DNA of 64,000 nucleotides from Bacillota bacterium. GTDB lineage: Bacteria; Bacillota; Clostridia; Lachnospirales; Lachnospiraceae. The stretch is from positions 1 through 64,000 of the forward strand of contig JAMPHT010000001.1 of NCBI GenBank assembly GCA_023663285.1, written 5' to 3'. Made by a program: the position numbers and the translations under genes. The notes below the pieces were generated by a model that worked only from the letters and a program-made list of their open reading frames with translations, had not been told where the DNA came from and made no database searches. How positions within the stretch are numbered: the first letter of the stretch is position 1; every line of letters starts with the position of its first letter. Positions 44,836 through 53,891 of the stretch are shown piece after piece.

Positions 44836-45639
44836 GTGATTGGCAAGGACGAAAAAGCAGTAGAGGCAATACAGAGCTTTGTTCGGCAAAAGCGAAGCGA
44901 GGAAAAAATCATAAACCAGGTCATACGAGACGATGTGTTCGCGCTGCTGGAAAAGCATTGCGTTGTACTGTATTACCCGCTTGAGGACGATAAGATCGAA
45001 GGCTGCCATATTATAAAGCCTCTGGGCACAAAGGAAGAACAGTTTGTATTCATCAATACCACAAAAGCCGTACAGGAACAGACATGGACTGCGGCCCACG
45101 AACTCGGACACGTCTGGAAGGTAGACCGCTATGTAAAGACTACTCTGGACCGTCCTGATTTGGATTCAGAGGACATAGTGAACCGCTTTGCAGCAGAACT
45201 TCTCCTCCCCAGTTCCCTGTTCAATGCTGAAATCGAGCAACGCCTGCGGGAATACGATCACCATGGTTCAGTCATGTCTACAGAAACAATGGTTCGTCTG
45301 GTCACTTATTTAATGAACTATTTCTGCACCCCTTACAAGGCGGTGATCCGCCGATTTATTGAATTGGATTATATCAAAGAAGATTCCGAAAGCACATTTC
45401 TGCAGGGCTTTCAAAAACATGAAGCCCTCTATCAGCGTCTGATGCAGGAAAATCACTATACCCGCTTAGAGACCGTAAATAAAGCCTGTTCGATGGAAAC
45501 GATCGAGCAGGACATCAAACGGCTGGAGGATGCAGCAGTCTATCCGGACAGTACAAGGATAGATCACCTTAGAAAATTGTTCCATCTGGAACCTGCGGTA
45601 CATGAAAGAAGCGACGAAAGCTATCGGTTTGGGGAATAG
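44836..45639 (+). CDS. ImmA/IrrE-family zinc metallopeptidase
   Basis: A 267-residue protein with the zinc site HELGH at residues 88-92 (TWTAAHELGHVWK) and a third ligand probably Glu121 in RFAAELLLPSS, the COG2856 pattern. The N-terminal 80 residues are mixed alpha/beta; the C-terminal 110 are helical. GTG start with AAGGAGG 8 nt upstream. COG2856 proteases cleave XRE-type repressors in ICEBs1-like elements; here the neighbouring XRE or HTH protein is the likely target. Confidence 0.85.
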   Translation: MIGKDEKAVEAIQSFVRQKRSEEKIINQVIRDDVFALLEKHCVVLYYPLEDDKIEGCHIIKPLGTKEEQFVFINTTKAVQEQTWTAAHELGHVWKVDRYVKTTLDRPDLDSEDIVNRFAAELLLPSSLFNAEIEQRLREYDHHGSVMSTETMVRLVTYLMNYFCTPYKAVIRRFIELDYIKEDSESTFLQGFQKHEALYQRLMQENHYTRLETVNKACSMETIEQDIKRLEDAAVYPDSTRIDHLRKLFHLEPAVHERSDESYRFGE

Positions 45640-45641
45640 TT

Positions 45642-46265
45642 ATGAGCGATCAGATAAAGGCTGTGATTGATGCTGATTTTTTTATTCATGTAACTGAATA
45701 CGAAAAGGGAACCCGCCTTTTCCTGCAAATCATGCGCGACCTGAACCTGTCGCCGGTCATGCATCGGTTCGTAGCCGACACCGAACTGAAAAACGACCCC
45801 TATCTGCCCGCTCTGCTAAACGATCGTCAGCTCACAGTGATCGACTATGAGGACTATCTGTCGGACGACTCAGACAAACAGGAATATGCCGAATACTTCC
45901 GGGCTGCATATGAGAGACTGAACCGATTCCCTTTTCCGGAAGGGGCGGATATTTATAAATATGCACAGCCCCGTGAAAACATTGGCGAAATCAGGTCCCT
46001 TTACATGGCCATGAAAAAGAACTACGCCTATTTCATGTCTGATGACGGCGGCTCCAGAGCTCTGGCAAAAAATTTCTTCTCCGGCAAGCACCGGGTAAAT
46101 GTGAACTCCCTATACGATGCGCTTATTCAATGCAAAGAGCAGGGAACCTGCATGACCTGGAAAGACATCAATCCGACCGTGACAAACGCAATGCGTTCCC
46201 GTCAGGATCGAATTGACTCTCTTCGGGAAATGTATCGGACAAAACTGAACTATTTCAAGCCCTGA
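45642..46265 (+). CDS. PIN-like nuclease-domain protein
   Basis: A 207-residue protein. Acidic residues fit a PIN active site: Asp10 (or Asp12) in AVIDADFFIH, Glu48, Glu116 in NIGEIRSLYMA and Asp134/135 in FMSDDGGS. It is longer than typical VapC toxins (about 130) with an insert near residues 65-105. It begins 2 nt after the protease gene stop, so the pair is probably made together. Its end overlaps the convergent GH127 gene by 11 nt. RNase activity is inferred only. Confidence 0.65.
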   Translation: MSDQIKAVIDADFFIHVTEYEKGTRLFLQIMRDLNLSPVMHRFVADTELKNDPYLPALLNDRQLTVIDYEDYLSDDSDKQEYAEYFRAAYERLNRFPFPEGADIYKYAQPRENIGEIRSLYMAMKKNYAYFMSDDGGSRALAKNFFSGKHRVNVNSLYDALIQCKEQGTCMTWKDINPTVTNAMRSRQDRIDSLREMYRTKLNYFKP

Positions 46266-48483
46266 CCCACACCGTCATTTCTCCCTCTCCCCGGTTGTTC
46301 CAGGCGTAATAAGGCACAAAGGTCATGGTTACCGGCTCTTCCGCGGGGACAGCGTACTCTCTGTATAGCTCTTCTCCTTCGGCGCTGTCCGCCTGCCGCT
46401 TTCCCGGCACCCTCAGGATCCGCATCTCATGTCCCAGCTCGCGGGAAGCTTCCACCGTCACTCCCGGCAGCCCTTTTGCCGAACCGCCGTCGCCGTCATG
46501 CACCCCCTGTGCGCCAGCCTGTGCTGCCCCCGCTTGCCCGGCGCTTTCCGGGCCCGTACCGCAGATTTTCTCCATATCTGCCTTCAGCAGATGCAGATTC
46601 CTGCCATTGTCAATTTCCTCCATACAATAACATATGGGCCCTCTGGTAAAGGCCACCTTTCCCGCATCCTCCCGCACTCTTGCATTCGCCGTCATGCAGC
46701 GTACCTCCATGGGAAAATGCAGGCGTATCTCGTCACCGTCCCGCCATTCTCCGGTCAGATACAAATAGCCCCGTTCCAGCCGGATCGTCACTCCCTGCTC
46801 CGGCATAAACTGCTGGGCCGTGTCCCGTAAAACACCCTTTTCCACTCCGCAGCCGGAAAGCGTCATGCCGTTCCTGCGAACCTCCGCACCCGCTTTTCCA
46901 CACCAGCCGGGCACGCGAAACGCCAGGGTCCCCTGTACCCCGCCTTCCGTATGCAGGACTGCCTTCACATCTCCCTCCCAGGGGAAGCCGCTCTCCAGCT
47001 TCATGTCCAGTACAGCCCCGTTCAAGGTACAGCTGACCCTGCTGCCTGCGTACAGATGAGTATACAATGTGCTCTCGCTCCTTGTGTACACATAAGCTCC
47101 GAAGGAGCTGACGATCCGGGCGATATTGGGCGGACAGCAGGCACAGCCGAACCATTTCTGCCGGACCGGCTTCACATGATGCTTCCGTTCATCCCGCCTG
47201 CACGCCTCCGGCAGCACCTCCAGCGGGTTCACATAAAAGAAGCTTTTCCCGTCCAGAGCCATGCCCGCCAGCACCGTATTGTAAAGGGCCTGCTCCATCA
47301 CATCCCCATAGCGGCTGTCCGCCCGGATCTCCAGCATCCTTCTTGCAAAAAAGGCAAGCCCGATAGCCGCGCAGGTCTCGGAATAAGCCGTATCGTTGGG
47401 AAGATCGTAGTCGAAGGAGAATGCCTCTCCCATATGGGTGGCCCCAATCCCTCCGGTGATGTACAGCTTTTTCTTCGTAATATTGTCCCATAGCCGCTCG
47501 CAGGCCGCAAACATGGCCTCATCCCCCGTAAGCCTTGCCACATCCGCCATGCCGCTGTAGAGATAGACTGCGCGGACCGCGTGTCCCGTTGCCTCTGACT
47601 GTTCCCGCACCGGCACATGGGCCTGGTGATACCAGTGTCTGGTTTCTTCCGGATCCGGCATTTTATAGTCGCCGCCCTCATGCTCCACCCGTTCCTTTTC
47701 CTCAAGATCAAAATAATAGGGCTTCGTCCCCCTCATATCCAGGAAAAATTTTCCAAGCTCCAAATACTTCTGTTCGCCCGTGACCTCGTAAAGCCTGGCC
47801 AGCGCCATCTCCGCGATCTCATGTCCGGGATAGCCCTTACACTTTCCTTCCTCGTATCCGAACCGTGAAAACACAAAATCCGCATATCGCTCCGCCGCCT
47901 TCAGCAGCTTATCCTTGCCTGTGGCCTGCCGGTAAGCCACCGCTCCTTCCACCAGATGCCCGAAGCAGTACAGCTCATGATGATCCCGAAGATTCGTAAA
48001 GATCCTGTCCATACCGTTGATAATATAATAAGTGTCCAGATAACCGTTCTCCGCCTGGGCCGCGCACACAATGTCAATGGCCTCATCCGCGGTCTTTTCC
48101 AGCTCCGGATCCGGATGGTTTATCAGAGAATAGCCTACCGCTTCGATCCACTTTGCAAAATCGCTGTCCTGAAACACAAACCCGTAAAACCTATCCGGGT
48201 CTGGATTCTCAGGGTCCTCCGGCAGCGCCTCAAAGCCCCGGAAAGTATAGGCCGGAGCCACATAACCTGCCCCCTGCTCCCGTTTCTCCCGCATCAGCCG
48301 CCCGGCCACCTTAAAATTACGCATACAAAAGCTTGGAGCCGCATCCGGGATTCGATCGTTCAGCGCCTCCCACTGATAGGGAATCACTTCCTTCCGCACC
48401 AGTTCCTGCTCCCTGCCCCAAAATTCATCTGTGATCCGTACCTGCTTTAGGTCCAACGGACTGCTGAAATCTTCCTGTCTCAT
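46255..48483 (-). CDS. GH127 beta-L-arabinofuranosidase
   Basis: A 742-residue enzyme of the family once called DUF1680. After an N-terminal linker (FWGREQELVRKEVIPYQWEA) an alpha/alpha barrel carries the zinc site: Glu369 and Cys371 in SETCAAIG, Cys449 and Cys450 in FGCACCPPN; Cys449 aligns with the nucleophile of HypBA1. C-terminal beta domains follow, with a Gly/Ala-rich insert near residue 655. It probably releases L-arabinose from plant glycans in the cytosol, since no signal peptide is seen. Confidence 0.92.
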   Translation of the reverse strand: MRQEDFSSPLDLKQVRITDEFWGREQELVRKEVIPYQWEALNDRIPDAAPSFCMRNFKVAGRLMREKREQGAGYVAPAYTFRGFEALPEDPENPDPDRFYGFVFQDSDFAKWIEAVGYSLINHPDPELEKTADEAIDIVCAAQAENGYLDTYYIINGMDRIFTNLRDHHELYCFGHLVEGAVAYRQATGKDKLLKAAERYADFVFSRFGYEEGKCKGYPGHEIAEMALARLYEVTGEQKYLELGKFFLDMRGTKPYYFDLEEKERVEHEGGDYKMPDPEETRHWYHQAHVPVREQSEATGHAVRAVYLYSGMADVARLTGDEAMFAACERLWDNITKKKLYITGGIGATHMGEAFSFDYDLPNDTAYSETCAAIGLAFFARRMLEIRADSRYGDVMEQALYNTVLAGMALDGKSFFYVNPLEVLPEACRRDERKHHVKPVRQKWFGCACCPPNIARIVSSFGAYVYTRSESTLYTHLYAGSRVSCTLNGAVLDMKLESGFPWEGDVKAVLHTEGGVQGTLAFRVPGWCGKAGAEVRRNGMTLSGCGVEKGVLRDTAQQFMPEQGVTIRLERGYLYLTGEWRDGDEIRLHFPMEVRCMTANARVREDAGKVAFTRGPICYCMEEIDNGRNLHLLKADMEKICGTGPESAGQAGAAQAGAQGVHDGDGGSAKGLPGVTVEASRELGHEMRILRVPGKRQADSAEGEELYREYAVPAEEPVTMTFVPYYAWNNRGEGEMTVWVRA

Positions 48484-48568
48484 ACCCCTGCCTCCTGTTT
48501 TGTCAGTACCGGGCGAAAGCTCGGCAACCTGATATGGTGATATACGGTTTTCTGCCCTGAATAAGGTA

Positions 48569-48577
48569 ATTATATCA
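48569..48577 (-). promoter_or_regulatory. Extended -10 promoter of the GH127 gene
   Basis: TATAAT (48569-48574 on the minus strand) is preceded by TG at the extended -10 position; the -35 is weak. Leader of about 80 nt. No clear catabolite-repression site was found. Confidence 0.55.
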
Positions 48578-48638
48578 CAATATGCGCGCCCTGGGTAGGG
48601 GCACTTTCCGGAGGATCGCCCAAAAGACCGCCGTCGAT

Positions 48639-50621
48639 TCAGAAGCTGGTCAACCCAACATCTTCGGGATCGCGCATATCAAACAGCTCATAGGGAACTA
48701 CCACGTCAATGCCGCCGGAGGCATAGCTGCTCAGCTCGTAGGCGTCATAGTGGATACCGATCCCCTCCATGGCCAGGTAAAACCGTCCTTCCTCCAGGAT
48801 GCTCCATTCCCAGCCCTCTTCGTCAGTGCCCCAGTCTGCTTCCGCCTCCACATAGGGGGCAATGATGGCGCAGATCTCCTCCTCGGAATTTTCTACGATA
48901 TCAGTCAGCAGCACCTGCTCCCCCGTCAGACGGCTGAACACATATTCCACATTTCCGTGCTGTCCGTGAGCGGCGCCGTTCCAATACTCGTACCAGAAAA
49001 AGCTGATGCCGATATAGCTGTCATCCAGATACCTTATGGAAGCGCTCAGTTCATCCTCCACCAGCGTCATATCCCATTCATACTCCCAATCGGACAACGC
49101 AGCAGCCCTTACATCATCCCTCAGCTCAGCCATGTATTCTTCCTCGGACAGGTATATCTCTTCCAGAACAGCATTGATCCTGGCTGCCGCCTCGGTGTCC
49201 TCCGTCAGATAAACCCTTGTCATGGAAAACTCTCCGCTGTGCCCGGTCTCCTCCACGGTAAAGGTAGTGGAAAAGGTCTCACGGGTGCTGATCTCCATCG
49301 TCGGATTATCATAATAGACAAAGACCGGAACCGCTTCCGCCTCATCTCCCTCCAGGGGTCTCCGGCATATTACCCCATCTCCTCCTGAAAGATTATCATA
49401 ATATAAATAGGTACCGTCCGAATACAGCACCGTCAGGTAATCCCCATAAACAGAGTCATGCAGTCTGGGATTTTGCACCCAGTAGTCCAGCGTTTCTCTT
49501 TCTCCGCTCCAGTTCAGACGTACAATGCTGAAACCGCTTCCCCAATAGGATCGGTCAATGCTGTAAATACCCTTCTCATCCCAGAAGGCAATATCGTACT
49601 CCGAACAGTTCATCTCTCCGATCTGAGTAACATCTTCCAGATCCTCCAGGCTTACGGAATACCAGAGGTCGCCGCCTTTGTCTCTGTACACCAGCCTATC
49701 GTCTGTCAATATGACATTCCTTGCCGAGTCTGCGTTTTGCAGCGTTACCCGCTCCATTTCACCAGTCTTGAGATCGCTCCTGTACAAATCACCGGATTCA
49801 TCGCAAAGGAAAGCATAACCGAAGTTTCTCACACAATAAACGATATCTCTCAGCCCGCTGTACCATAGCCGCCATGCATCCTGCCAGCCCTCAGGTACCA
49901 TTCCGTACAGAGTCTCTTCCCTTGTTATCTGTTCAGCGCTACCGTCCTTCTTCAGGCGGAAATACCTGTCATTCTTCTCATCCCAGCCTGAAAGAAGATA
50001 GAGGATATCGTCATAGATCTCCATGCAGGTCTCTATGTATTCCGGCATATCAAATTTTTCTACGATCAGCTCTCTGCCGGAGCCGTCATATTTCATCCGC
50101 CAGAGATTTGCCTTCCCTCCTTCCGGATCGCTGACTCCCCTCTGCTCTATAAAGTAGATCATACCGCCGTACAGACTGAAAATTCCCGCCTGAGGCGAAG
50201 CCGTCTCAAACAGCACCTCCGCCTCCAGCGTCTCCACATTCACCCTGCACAGCTGCCGGCTCCAGTAGCCGTAGATCCAGCCGTCTGCATACTGGGTGTT
50301 GCTGCCGGAATCATCCTTAAAATCGCTGTCGAACTGAGCAGGGCTCTCCGGAACGGCACTGTCTGTCGGCTCACCCTGCTCAGCCCGCTCTATGCTTTCT
50401 TCGCTCTCTGCAGGTTCTTCGCTCTCCGTCAGTTCTTCGCGCTCTGCAGGGGCACTGCTCTCAGCGCCGCTGATTTCTGACCGGTCTCTCCGCCCGTTCT
50501 GCCAGGTGCCGGAGGCAGCGTACACATTGCCGTAATTGCCCAGCAAAAGCGCCAATGCAAGCCCACACGCTATGAGCCTGCTATATTTTCCGTTTTTTCC
50601 GTTCTTTCCGTTCTTTGCCAC
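48639..50621 (-). CDS. Secreted propeller (DUF5050-like) and DUF3298-like protein
   Basis: A 660-residue exported protein. The N-terminus MAKNGKNGKNGKYSRLIACG contains a threefold NGK repeat before a hydrophobic signal with the likely cleavage after VYAAS. Then come an acidic Glu/Ser linker (about 45-95), a beta-propeller-like region with repeated aromatic strands (about 100-430), and a C-terminal domain resembling DUF3298/RsiV ending in GGIDVVVPYELFDM. The GTG start has AGGGGG 7 nt upstream. Function unknown; cell-surface sensing is a guess. Confidence 0.65.
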   Translation of the reverse strand: MAKNGKNGKNGKYSRLIACGLALALLLGNYGNVYAASGTWQNGRRDRSEISGAESSAPAEREELTESEEPAESEESIERAEQGEPTDSAVPESPAQFDSDFKDDSGSNTQYADGWIYGYWSRQLCRVNVETLEAEVLFETASPQAGIFSLYGGMIYFIEQRGVSDPEGGKANLWRMKYDGSGRELIVEKFDMPEYIETCMEIYDDILYLLSGWDEKNDRYFRLKKDGSAEQITREETLYGMVPEGWQDAWRLWYSGLRDIVYCVRNFGYAFLCDESGDLYRSDLKTGEMERVTLQNADSARNVILTDDRLVYRDKGGDLWYSVSLEDLEDVTQIGEMNCSEYDIAFWDEKGIYSIDRSYWGSGFSIVRLNWSGERETLDYWVQNPRLHDSVYGDYLTVLYSDGTYLYYDNLSGGDGVICRRPLEGDEAEAVPVFVYYDNPTMEISTRETFSTTFTVEETGHSGEFSMTRVYLTEDTEAAARINAVLEEIYLSEEEYMAELRDDVRAAALSDWEYEWDMTLVEDELSASIRYLDDSYIGISFFWYEYWNGAAHGQHGNVEYVFSRLTGEQVLLTDIVENSEEEICAIIAPYVEAEADWGTDEEGWEWSILEEGRFYLAMEGIGIHYDAYELSSYASGGIDVVVPYELFDMRDPEDVGLTSF

Positions 50622-50716
50622 CCTTATACCCCCTGTGTATCGTTATCACAATCATTTTCCATAAGGACAGTATAGACCCCCCAGGCATAATTTTTGCATC
50701 ATTTTCCCCGACACTA

Positions 50717-50745
50717 TTGTCATTTACTATATATTGTGGTATAAT
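50717..50745 (+). promoter_or_regulatory. Promoter of the tocopherol-cyclase-like gene
   Basis: TTGTCA (50717-50722), 17 bp, perfect TATAAT (50740-50745); start near 50752, leader about 30 nt. Confidence 0.78.
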
Positions 50746-50782
50746 TACGGAAGTTGCAACGAAATGTGGGAGAACACACCTG

Positions 50783-51907
50783 ATGAATCTGTCCGATTTG
50801 ACAAGAAACGCATATTTGCTGCGAGGCCCTCTGGCTAAGCAAGGCTACATGCGCTGGTTTCATTCCTTTTCCGGAACGTGTGCGGACACAGGTGAAGTTC
50901 GCACTTTTTTTGTGGAATTTCTGGTGATAAATCCCGGCCTGGGCGGCGAACAGCCCATTCTCGGCCAGCACCCTTACTATAAAAAGCGGGGCATGAAGCC
51001 CTCCTATGTCTGCGTAAAGGCAGGCGCTTTCCCGAATGACCAGGGGGAGGACGGCAGGCAGCTCCACGCCTTTTTCCCGGTTTCCTCTCTGAAGGCTACC
51101 GCCAGCCCTCTGGTGATGCAGGTGGAGGATTGTTTTTACAGCGAAGAACGCATACGGGGCTATGTGGATGTGACGGAGGAAGAAGCCCGCCACCGCTGCT
51201 TCCTAAGCGACGCGGGAGTCATGGAATGGGATCTGGAGGTATATAAGGCCGTGGCGTGCCACACGGGACTTCTGGCAAGTCCCCTGTTCCAGGCATTCAA
51301 CGCTCTGGACAGCTACTGGCACGGCGAAGGGATCAAGAGCTTTTTCAGGGGCACGGTGACTTTAGACGGCACAGCCTATGACGTCAGTCCCGATACCAGC
51401 TTCGGCTATTCGGACAAACACTGGGGCCGGAATTTTAACCGCCCCTGGATGCAGTTTGCCTGCGGCAGACTCACCAGCGAGCATACAGGCAGGGCGCTGC
51501 GCCACTCCTGTCTGGCTGTCAACGGCTGCTTCCCCAGATTTTTCTTCCTCCCCCTGCGGCGCAGGCTCATGATCCAGCTGACCTACACCGGAGAGGATTT
51601 CTGCTTCGGCTTCCGGCCTTTCCTGCTGTCCCGCTGCAAATGGGAAAAAAAGGAGACCAATAAACGCTATATCTGGCATATTATCGCCAGGAACAAAACG
51701 GCAGTCATAAAGATCTCCGGCAGCTGCACTAAAAGCCAAATGCTGCGGATGAAATATGAAAGCCCTGAGGGACTGGTGTCCCGCCGTCCTTTGATGGCAG
51801 GCGGAGCCGCTGTGGGAACAGTCCAGATCTTCCGCAGGACCCCCGGTGGGAAGGTGCTTCTGGACACCCTCCACATGGAGCAGGGCTTCTGCGAATACCA
51901 GGGATGA
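50783..51907 (+). CDS. Tocopherol-cyclase-like protein
   Basis: A 374-residue soluble protein. The N-terminal GPLAKQGYMRWFHSFSG and central PDTSFGYSDKHWGRNF with NRPWMQFA resemble the tocopherol cyclase family (two beta-barrel-like halves with a conserved EKNWG-type motif). Firmicutes do not make tocopherol, so the substrate must be something else, perhaps a lipid or isoprenoid. The ATG was chosen at 50783; the open frame upstream crosses the promoter. Confidence 0.6.
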   Translation: MNLSDLTRNAYLLRGPLAKQGYMRWFHSFSGTCADTGEVRTFFVEFLVINPGLGGEQPILGQHPYYKKRGMKPSYVCVKAGAFPNDQGEDGRQLHAFFPVSSLKATASPLVMQVEDCFYSEERIRGYVDVTEEEARHRCFLSDAGVMEWDLEVYKAVACHTGLLASPLFQAFNALDSYWHGEGIKSFFRGTVTLDGTAYDVSPDTSFGYSDKHWGRNFNRPWMQFACGRLTSEHTGRALRHSCLAVNGCFPRFFFLPLRRRLMIQLTYTGEDFCFGFRPFLLSRCKWEKKETNKRYIWHIIARNKTAVIKISGSCTKSQMLRMKYESPEGLVSRRPLMAGGAAVGTVQIFRRTPGGKVLLDTLHMEQGFCEYQG

Positions 51908-51941
51908 GGCAGACAGCTTTCCCGTTACAGCTGTCTGCCTC
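51906..51941 (+). terminator. Stem between convergent genes
   Basis: A perfect 13-bp stem GAGGCAGACAGCT (51906-51918)/AGCTGTCTGCCTC (51929-51941) lies between the stop of the tocopherol-cyclase-like gene and that of the TPR protein gene, and is followed by TTAAATT. It could stop transcription on the plus strand; the T-run on the minus strand is poorer. Confidence 0.7.
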
Positions 51942-51948
51942 TTAAATT

Positions 51949-53847
51949 CTATTCCTCTTCGTAGCGGTATTCGTTTGTGTAGGTCCACTGATAATTGTAA
52001 TAGCCGTTGCTCAGTGTGGCGTCATAATTATAGCCGTATCCGTAATAGCAGGTCTCGCTTGCGGCATTTCCCATGGCGTCAAATTCATACTCATACTTGT
52101 ACCAGGAATCCACGTTACCCTCACCGTCAGAGATCACCTCGCTGGCAATATAAGCCAGGCCGGATTCCGATGTTATGTAGGTATATTCTGTCTGGTCATC
52201 TATCTCGCCGTTATAATAGGTCACGATCTTCGTGATATTCCCGTCCGAATACTCATACACTGTTTCCAGACTGCCGTCATAGCCGTACCCTTTCATTTCT
52301 GTCAGATTTCCCGCTCCGTCATAAATATGCTCGATCTGCAGGGTTCTGGTCTCATCCTCGCCGGACCAGATGATCCATGCTACATCCCCCGCGTCGTTAT
52401 ACTGGACCAGAGCGGTCTCGTAATAGCTCACATCCCCGTATGCGTCATACCAGGTCTGATCCACCGGATTTCCGTTCTCATCATAGTTTACGATATAGTA
52501 CAGGCGTCCGTCGCTGTAACAGGTCCTGGTGACAGGATTTCCGGCTGCGTTATACTCTATTTCGTAACCTCCCGACATACTTCCGTAGGAATAAGAAAAG
52601 GACTTGATCAGATTTCCCGCCTGGTCGTATTCCTCCTCAGTCTGAAGCCTTGAACCGCTGTAGGCTGAAGCCTTTACCAGCACCAGATGCTCCTGCAGAT
52701 AGGTTTTCTGCTCTGCCAGGGAAGCATCCCCTGTAGCTGCCAGGCCCTCATCCAGTATCGCCAGCGCTCCGGCATAACCGCCGTTCTCCCGATAGCTCTC
52801 CGCCCACTGAGAATAAACAGCAGTTTTCATCTCCGACAGGGACGCCTCTCCCGTGACCGCCAGCCCTTCATCCAGCACCCATAGCGCATTCTGATAATCT
52901 CCCTGTGACAGGTTTCTCTCCGCCCACTGGGTATAGACCTCTGTTTTCTTTGCCGTCAGAGAAGCCTCTCCCGTGACATTGAAGCCCTCGTCCAGAGTCC
53001 ACAGTGCGCTGTAATAATCCTCTGCCGCCAGATAATCCTCCATCTCCCGGCTGTAGGTCTCCACAAGCCTTTCAGACAGGGCGCTGCTCCCCGTGGCTGA
53101 CGCGCCTTTTTCCAGAACGTCCCTTGCCATATAATAATTATTCTGAGCCAGATATTCTTCAGCCTCTTTCAGATAAAGCTTCTCCAGGCTGTCTGTCAGA
53201 GCAGCTTTTCCCGTCTCTGCAATGCCTTCCTCCAGCATTGCATAAGCCTGCGAGTAATTTCCCTGCTTCGCGTAATGATCGGCTGCGCCCTGATATACCT
53301 CCGCAAGCTTGTCGATCAGAAGAGGCTCCGCCTCTTCAAGCTCCCGTGTTCTCTTACGCCCTTTCACCAGCAGCTCTATGGCCAGCTCATACTCATCCTG
53401 CAACATATAGATATCCGCTGACTTCAGGTAAGCATCTGTCAGGGTATCGTCCAGCTCCAGCGCCTGGTCGTAATACTCCAGCGCGTCGTCATACTCCTGC
53501 TCCTCAAAGCACTGCTGGGCCTGCTTCAGATTCTTTTTGATGTTATAGCCGTCGCTGGTAAAGTAGATTCCAACGCCTGCTCCCGCTCCAATCACCAGAA
53601 GCAGGATCACCACCAGGACAATGACAGGCCCCTTATCCTTCTTCCTGGCTTTCTCCTCCGGCTTCTTCGCTTCCGGGGCCGGGACTGCCGCAGGAGCAGG
53701 GGCTGTCTCCTCTGGCTTCTTAGTCTCCGGAGCCGGGACCGCCGCAGGAGCAGGGACTGCCGCGCTCTCCGCAGGGACAGGCGTACCGCAGTTGGGGCAG
53801 AAGGCTGCCCCCTCTCTCAACTTTGTTCCACACTTACCACAAAACAT
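51949..53847 (-). CDS. Zinc-ribbon membrane protein with TPR and YD-like repeats
   Basis: A 632-residue protein: a zinc ribbon at 3-20 (CGKCG and CPNCG), a Pro/Ala/Glu-rich linker, one membrane span (about 76-97, VIVLVVILLLVIGAGAGVGI), TPR-like repeats to about residue 390 (EEQEYDDALEYYDQALELDD), then beta repeats with the pattern YDxxGNxxxxxxY as in RHS/YD proteins. The ribbon is inside and the repeats outside. Last gene of the ABC-2 operon, 44 nt after the second permease. Role in export or cell wall is inferred. Confidence 0.7.
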   Translation of the reverse strand: MFCGKCGTKLREGAAFCPNCGTPVPAESAAVPAPAAVPAPETKKPEETAPAPAAVPAPEAKKPEEKARKKDKGPVIVLVVILLLVIGAGAGVGIYFTSDGYNIKKNLKQAQQCFEEQEYDDALEYYDQALELDDTLTDAYLKSADIYMLQDEYELAIELLVKGRKRTRELEEAEPLLIDKLAEVYQGAADHYAKQGNYSQAYAMLEEGIAETGKAALTDSLEKLYLKEAEEYLAQNNYYMARDVLEKGASATGSSALSERLVETYSREMEDYLAAEDYYSALWTLDEGFNVTGEASLTAKKTEVYTQWAERNLSQGDYQNALWVLDEGLAVTGEASLSEMKTAVYSQWAESYRENGGYAGALAILDEGLAATGDASLAEQKTYLQEHLVLVKASAYSGSRLQTEEEYDQAGNLIKSFSYSYGSMSGGYEIEYNAAGNPVTRTCYSDGRLYYIVNYDENGNPVDQTWYDAYGDVSYYETALVQYNDAGDVAWIIWSGEDETRTLQIEHIYDGAGNLTEMKGYGYDGSLETVYEYSDGNITKIVTYYNGEIDDQTEYTYITSESGLAYIASEVISDGEGNVDSWYKYEYEFDAMGNAASETCYYGYGYNYDATLSNGYYNYQWTYTNEYRYEEE

Positions 53848-53891
53848 TTTTCATCCTCCTTTGATCGTATATCAATATGACTTCTGTATCA

